Of a stretch of 62,515 nucleotides of DNA, positions 58,000 to 62,515 are shown one piece after another. This DNA is from an uncultured Clostridium sp. (lineage in GTDB: Bacteria; Bacillota; Clostridia; TANB77; CAG-508), in NCBI GenBank assembly GCA_900557195.1, contig USRT01000010.1, positions 1 through 62,515 on the forward strand, given 5' to 3'. The position numbers and the translations under genes were made by a program. Position 1 is the stretch's first letter. Each line of letters begins with the position of its first letter. The notes below the pieces were generated by a model that saw only the letters and a list, made by a program, of their open reading frames with translations, was not told where the DNA came from and made no database searches.

Positions 58000-58870
58000 T
58001 TATTTCCTTTTAAACCCTTTTCCCCAAGTTTCTCTCGCATTACTAATAACAATAAAAGCTTTCTTATCTATCCCGAGTAACTATCTCCTTTATTCTTATA
58101 ATTTCACTTCTTGAACCAACACAAAATAACATCATCTTTTCATCCTGTTTAAACATTCCTTTGGCATAAATTCCAGTACTACCTCTATTTACTTTCTTAC
58201 TAATTTTATTTGCAATCTCTTTATACTTCGGAGATATAATAAACATCATTTTAGTAAATGAAACACCCTCGAAAATAATATCTATCATTTTTCCCATTAA
58301 ATATATTGCAATTGCAGAATACAAGCCTATTTCTATCTCTTTAAAAACAATTACATTAAGTGCCACAATTACAATATCAATAATCATAATTAAATTACTT
58401 GTTTGGAAATGTTTTCTATATGATTTAATAATATAAGAAAGTAAATCTGTTCCCCCAGTAGAAGCAAACGCCCTTAAAATAACAGCAGTTCCAAATCCCA
58501 TCAAAACACCACCATAAATACAAGCAAGTAATCTATCTTGAGTAAAAGCTTCATATTTATCCAATAAATCTATAAAAACAGACAATAATATAGTCCCAAG
58601 TAACGACTTAACTAAAAATTCCTTTCCTATTCTAAAAAATCCTAAAATTAATAATGGTATATTTAATATTAGCATAGTTGTTCCTAAAGGCACTTTAAAT
58701 ATATAATATGCCACAGTAGAAATCCCTGCAAATCCCCCAGTAGATAACTGATTGGGAAGTAGAAAAAAAGATGTACTAATCGCCATAATTAAACATCCAA
58801 TACTAATTTGTATAAACTCTATTATATATTTTTTTAATAATAATTTTCTCTTTATCCTTGTATACTTCAT
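58000..58870 (-). CDS. YitT-family membrane protein, recoded (+1 at base 58075)
   Basis: Restored protein of 289 residues with five or so membrane helices (GCLIMAISTSFFLLPNQLS at the start, GFGTAVILRAFASTGGTDLL in the middle) and a C-terminal cytosolic DUF2179-type domain. Start ATG 58870 follows AGGTGA. The zero frame stops five codons after a CGG as VTRDR. Dropping the extra base (forward G58075, before GGG of Gly266) gives VT-GIDKKAFIVISNARETW and a normal end GKGFKRK, which is the standard end of this family. Function unknown; possibly a transporter. Confidence 0.85.
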
Positions 58871-58917
58871 AAAAATCACCTATATTACAATTATTTGCAT
58901 ATATAGGTGATTTTATA

Positions 58918-59976
58918 CTATTTTAAATTTATACATTCTTCATATGTTTTTAATATATTAACTTTAAAGTCTCCTGGTCTTATAGATTCATCTGAAGTAA
59001 CATTTACTTCTACATCATATATTTCATTTAATTTTTTTATATTTTCTTTTTTATGACCTATTATATTATTAATATTTATAGGATTTGCTCTTATTTCGAC
59101 AACCTTTACCTTTGTATTGAACTGTTTAATATGGTCAAGTATACTATCATACCACATACTAGATTCTACTAATTGTCTAAAAGCTGGATGATATGGACCT
59201 GCAACCACTTCACTTTCATTATGTCCTGGCTCATCAATTGTATTTGTATTTTGAAGACCTAAACGTATAACTTTTATATTCTTTTTATTAAACATTGCAA
59301 CTATTTCCTTACATCTCTCTACTGCTTGATTAACTGTTAATGGAATATATTCGCTATTTTTATATTCATCTTCTAATTTAGTACCTTTAATAACTAAAAC
59401 TGGGTAAATTCTAACTATTTTAGGTTTTAATTTTATTAATGCTTTAGTAGTATTTATTTCATCTAATTTTGTACTTTCTGGTAATCCAACCATCATTTGA
59501 TGTCCTAAAATAAATCGTTTTCTTCTAATTAATTTTGATGCTTTTTTAACATCTTCAAAAGTATGTCCTCTTTGGCATCTTGACAATATATAATTATTAG
59601 TTGATTGAACTCCAAGTTCAATTGTTTTTACTTTATATTTTTTTAATCTTTTTAGAATTTTCTTATTAATATAATCTGGTCTAGTAGAAATACGAATACT
59701 ATTTACCTTTTTTTGCTTAATATACTCGAAAGCCGCTTGCAACAATTCTTCTTGAACTTCTTCTTCTATTCCTGTAAAACTACCTCCAAAAAAAGCAACT
59801 TCTACATACTTATTATTATCTTTAAAATTACTCAAATAATATTCTATTGTATCTCTTACATCTTTAGCAGTTACCTGTTTTGATTGTCCACTAATAGTTT
59901 TTTGATTGCAAAATGTACAACTATTTGGACAACCTAAATGAGGCACAAAAATTGGTATAATGTATTCTTTTTTCAT
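58918..59976 (-). CDS. Elp3-like radical SAM protein
   Basis: 352 residues. Radical-SAM cysteines C-x4-C-x2-C in HLGCPNSCTFCNQ near residue 15-24, then the SAM-binding FFGGSFTGIEEE and IELGVQSTNNYIL. This resembles the Elp3/YhcC radical SAM domain without the acetyltransferase half. Possibly a tRNA-modifying enzyme; the reaction is unknown. Intact. Confidence 0.85.
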   Translation of the reverse strand: MKKEYIIPIFVPHLGCPNSCTFCNQKTISGQSKQVTAKDVRDTIEYYLSNFKDNNKYVEVAFFGGSFTGIEEEVQEELLQAAFEYIKQKKVNSIRISTRPDYINKKILKRLKKYKVKTIELGVQSTNNYILSRCQRGHTFEDVKKASKLIRRKRFILGHQMMVGLPESTKLDEINTTKALIKLKPKIVRIYPVLVIKGTKLEDEYKNSEYIPLTVNQAVERCKEIVAMFNKKNIKVIRLGLQNTNTIDEPGHNESEVVAGPYHPAFRQLVESSMWYDSILDHIKQFNTKVKVVEIRANPININNIIGHKKENIKKLNEIYDVEVNVTSDESIRPGDFKVNILKTYEECINLK

Positions 59977-60126
59977 ACTTTTCCCTCCTTTGATGTATTT
60001 ATAAATTATTATATTTTTATAACTTAATAAAATGCTGATTTAAATATCAGTATGTGTGGCTAGCTTATCTCTATAAAAAAATTTATTTATAATATAAACC
60101 TTTTATGGCTATTATCAATTTCTTTA

Positions 60127-60798
60127 TTACATATTTTCCAAAGCTTTTTTAGCGGCTTCCATCTCAGCTTCTTTTTTAGTTCTTCCATTACCCTCTGCTA
60201 AAACTTTTCCATTAAGACTTACTCTAGCTGTAAAAGTTTTATCATGATCTGGCCCTGATTCTTTTATAATATCATACTTTATTTTAACATCTCCATGCAC
60301 TTGAAGCTTTTCTTGTAATACTGTTTTATGATCCTTCATTCCAACATGTTTACTAGCAGTTTCTATATAATCTTTTAAATTTTCTACTATAAACTTCTCT
60401 GCAGCTTCTAGTCCAGAATCAAAATAAATAGCTGCAATAACCGCTTCAATACTATCTGCTAAAATTGATGGTCTTTCATTTCCTTTATTAATTATTTGAC
60501 TTTTACCTATAAATAAGAAATCACTAAAATTATGCTTAAGTGCAACTTTATAAAGACTTCTTTCGCAAACAACATCAGCTCTAACTTTAGTCATTTCTCC
60601 TTCTTTTAAATTTGGATATTTTGTATAAATATACTTACTAGATATAAACTCTAATATGCTATCTCCCAAAAACTCCAACTTCTCATTACTCTTAACATTA
60701 TTTTCATTTGCATAAGATGTATGTGTAAGTGCATTTTTTAAAAGTAATTTATTCTTGAAAGTATACCCTATACTTTCTTCTAGCTTATCTAATCTCAT
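60127..60798 (-). CDS. rnc: Ribonuclease III
   Basis: 223 residues. RNase III signature NEKLEFLGDSILEF near residue 38-51 with the acidic catalytic residues, second acidic set ADSIEAVIAAIYFD, and a C-terminal double-stranded RNA-binding domain ending EAEMEAAKKALENM. Processes rRNA and other duplex RNA. Follows acpP in the common plsX-acpP-rnc order. Confidence 0.96.
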   Translation of the reverse strand: MRLDKLEESIGYTFKNKLLLKNALTHTSYANENNVKSNEKLEFLGDSILEFISSKYIYTKYPNLKEGEMTKVRADVVCERSLYKVALKHNFSDFLFIGKSQIINKGNERPSILADSIEAVIAAIYFDSGLEAAEKFIVENLKDYIETASKHVGMKDHKTVLQEKLQVHGDVKIKYDIIKESGPDHDKTFTARVSLNGKVLAEGNGRTKKEAEMEAAKKALENM

Positions 60799-60904
60799 AT
60801 ATTCACCTCCTTTTAATAAAATCTTTATATATTATACTATAAAAAATCAAAAAAAGAAAGGTATTACCCTTTCATTTCTTTATTTATAGGCAACTTTATA
60901 TAAA

Positions 60905-61147
60905 TTAAGCAACATGCTCTTTTATATAATCAACAACATCACCTACTGTAACTACTTTCTCAGCATCAGCATCTGGAATTTCTGTATCAAATTCTTCTTC
61001 TAAAGCCATTATTAATTCAACTATATCTAAAGAATCTGCTCCTAAATCATCTATAAAAGAAGCTTCCATAGCAACAGATGTTTCTGCAACACCTAATTGT
61101 TCTACTATAATTCCTTTTACTTTTTCAAATATCTCTTCTGAATTCAT
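60905..61147 (-). CDS. acpP: Acyl carrier protein
   Basis: 80 residues from ATG 61147 behind GAGGAGGTGA. The phosphopantetheine serine is in GADSLDIVELIM. Highly acidic, four-helix ACP fold. Carries the growing acyl chain for the Fab enzymes encoded at 21722-24575 and for PlsX. An upstream in-frame start adds eight residues but has no ribosome site. Confidence 0.97.
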   Translation of the reverse strand: MNSEEIFEKVKGIIVEQLGVAETSVAMEASFIDDLGADSLDIVELIMALEEEFDTEIPDADAEKVVTVGDVVDYIKEHVA

Positions 61148-61284
61148 AAAGTCACCTCCTCTCGCTTGCATCTTTAGCTAGATAATATAAATATTCTATT
61201 TTATAGATTATTTGTATTATCATACACTTAAATTTTACTTAAAGATATTACATGTTTCAGTAATTGTCAAGTATAAATTTAATT

Positions 61285-62343
61285 TTATTTATCTAAAATT
61301 TCTATACTATCTTTCTCTTTATCGTTTATCTTTTGAAACTCATCTATCATTCTATCAACAGCTTTATTTTTTACAAATTGTTCAGCCTGTTTTATAGTAA
61401 ATTCAAATAATTTCTCATCACTACTTCCATGTGCTTTAACAACTGGCTTTTTTACTCCCAAAAATAAGGCTCCACCATACTCTTTATAATCTACCATTTT
61501 AGCAAAACGTTTCATTGCTGGCAATGATGGTATTGATGCTATAATAGATAAGATATTCTTTTTCATACTATCTTTTAAACTTCTTTTAACAAATTTACCC
61601 AGTCCTTCTACGGCTTTTAAGAATATATTCCCTGTAAAACCATCCGTAACAATAGCATCTATTTCACCAGAAAACGCATCTCTACCTTCTACATTTCCTA
61701 CAAAGTTTATACCTAATTCATCAGATTTTTCCTTTAATAATTTATAGCTCTCTTTAGTAAGCTCATTTCCTTTTGTCTCTTCTGTTCCTATATTTAATAA
61801 TCCTATTCTTGGCTTCTCTATGCCAAAAGTATTTCTTAAATAGATAGTTGACATTTGAGCAAACTGTAATAAATTTATTGGTTTACAATTTGTATTAGAA
61901 CCTGCATCTATTAATAATAATCTGCTATTATATGCTGGTAAAATTCCTGCTAGAGCTGGTCTATCTATTCCCTTTATCCTTCCAACCAAAAGTGTTGCAC
62001 CTGTTAATAAAGCACCTGAATTTCCTGCTGATATAAATACATCACCTTTATTTTCTTTTAATAAATTAAAACCAACCACCATAGATGAATCTTTTTTTCT
62101 TTTTATTGCTTGTGTTGGTATATCTTCCATTTCTATAGTTTCTGTTGTATGATATATTTTTAATCTTGGAGAGATATCTTCTATTTTATCTTTTCCATAT
62201 AGTTCTTTTACTTTTCCATTTATAATTTGTTCATTTCCAATTAGTAATATTTCTGCTTCAATCTGATTTATTGCACTAACTGCTCCTTTTATATTAGCAT
62301 CAGGAGCATTATCTCCTCCCATTGCATCTAGTAATATAATCAT
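61285..62343 (-). CDS. plsX: Phosphate acyltransferase PlsX
   Basis: 352 residues: ILLDAMGGDNAPDANIKGA start, ISAGNSGALLTGATLLVGR, and IVTDGFTGNIFLKAVEGLG. Makes acyl-phosphate from acyl-ACP for PlsY in phospholipid synthesis. First gene of plsX-acpP-rnc. The rest of the window to 62515 is AT-rich and gene-free, presumably the promoter. Confidence 0.96.
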   Translation of the reverse strand: MIILLDAMGGDNAPDANIKGAVSAINQIEAEILLIGNEQIINGKVKELYGKDKIEDISPRLKIYHTTETIEMEDIPTQAIKRKKDSSMVVGFNLLKENKGDVFISAGNSGALLTGATLLVGRIKGIDRPALAGILPAYNSRLLLIDAGSNTNCKPINLLQFAQMSTIYLRNTFGIEKPRIGLLNIGTEETKGNELTKESYKLLKEKSDELGINFVGNVEGRDAFSGEIDAIVTDGFTGNIFLKAVEGLGKFVKRSLKDSMKKNILSIIASIPSLPAMKRFAKMVDYKEYGGALFLGVKKPVVKAHGSSDEKLFEFTIKQAEQFVKNKAVDRMIDEFQKINDKEKDSIEILDK

Positions 62344-62515
62344 ATCTTTTCCTCCACTAATTAATTATATATATCAATTATTTAATATATGTTATTTCAA
62401 TATTTTATAACTTATACCATTTAAAGTCAATTATCTTTTATATTTTATATTGTATTATAATGTAGGTTAGTCAAACATATGTCACACTTTTTTGAAATTT
62501 ATATACTTTGAGTAC

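Noticed and set aside
60..58870. Simple pseudogene decay as the cause of the 13 broken genes
   Set aside because: All breaks are the same base at the same codon context, and they hit normally essential genes with no other damage; decay gives mixed lesions.
60..58870. CGG reassigned to another single amino acid (as Trp or Gln in some bacteria)
   Set aside because: Reading CGG as any one residue leaves the downstream frame wrong; one base must be skipped.
60..58870. Nanopore or methylation-linked base-calling error
   Set aside because: Not fully excluded, but no shared motif beyond GG exists around the sites and the phase bias is unexplained; kept as the main alternative, not as the preferred one.
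1..62515. CRISPR arrays, tRNA or rRNA genes
   Set aside because: None was recognised on either strand; short tRNAs could still be missed by eye.

Overview
The window comes from a very AT-rich, probably spore-forming, anaerobic Clostridia-type Firmicute. The signs are T-box leaders ahead of serS and aspS, RNase J, an acc/fab cluster of firmicute type, bifunctional AdhE, the AddB half of AddAB, a dipicolinate synthase subunit A (DpaA), a DUF951 protein, MurE-Alr wall genes and strong GGAGG ribosome sites. No rRNA, tRNA, CRISPR array or prophage was seen. One complete insertion sequence of the ISLre2/UPF0236 type is present.

Layout: 60-1268 holds a tiny membrane protein, a guanine deaminase and an HD hydrolase. 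1415-1884 is a stand-alone small gene of unknown function. 2235-4758 is serS with its T-box, a DUF1653 protein and engB. 4755-10907 (minus strand) holds a HipA-like protein, a PHP phosphoesterase, a DUF951 protein, gltX and RNase J. 11315-16397 holds a ROK kinase, uppP, dpaA, a TPR membrane protein, pyrophosphatase and small membrane proteins. 16530-17875 is a coiled-coil operon of unknown function. 18062-24575 is the fatty-acid cluster fabD-fabG-accB-fabZ-accC-accD-accA. 24925-30953 is an accessory stretch with birA inside it. 31177-34294 is aspS (T-box) and Hsp33. Adhesion of central metabolism genes follows with adhE (35267-37876) and leuS (39348-41750), separated by small accessory genes. 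42144-50937 holds a peptidase, a GltD-like oxidoreductase, murE, a Nudix hydrolase, a type-4 uracil-DNA glycosylase, pgeF and alr. 51069-53297 is the IS and another stand-alone small gene. 53306-62343 holds addB, an OGG-like glycosylase, a YitT-family transporter, a radical-SAM protein, rnc, acpP and plsX.

The outstanding observation is a recoding signature. Thirteen otherwise normal genes, several of them normally essential (gltX, accC, engB, acting with uppP and addB), are each broken by one to four single-base insertions, 20 in all. In every case the extra base is a C placed exactly in front of an in-frame glycine codon (GGA, GGT or GGG), so an in-frame CGG appears and skipping one base restores a full-length, recognisable protein. 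Whole-gene lengths modulo 3 agree with the number of extra bases in all 13 genes. No other intact housekeeping gene here has an in-frame CGG. The few zero-frame CGG codons lie in small accessory ORFs, mostly near the start codon, and a +1 shift at each would hit a stop within eight codons. This suggests that CGGN is read as glycine by +1 frameshifting or quadruplet decoding, with a systematic sequencing or assembly error as the main alternative.

Other unexplained structure: two full copies and one partial copy of a roughly 185-nt element with conserved ends and core but a long perfectly paired stem whose sequence differs between copies; two GGGGACGGGGCA-type REP-like palindromes; a 1983-base reading frame interrupted by a single TGA; and two stand-alone genes of about 118 residues with near-consensus promoters and strong terminators. 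All calls are by eye; no database search was possible.
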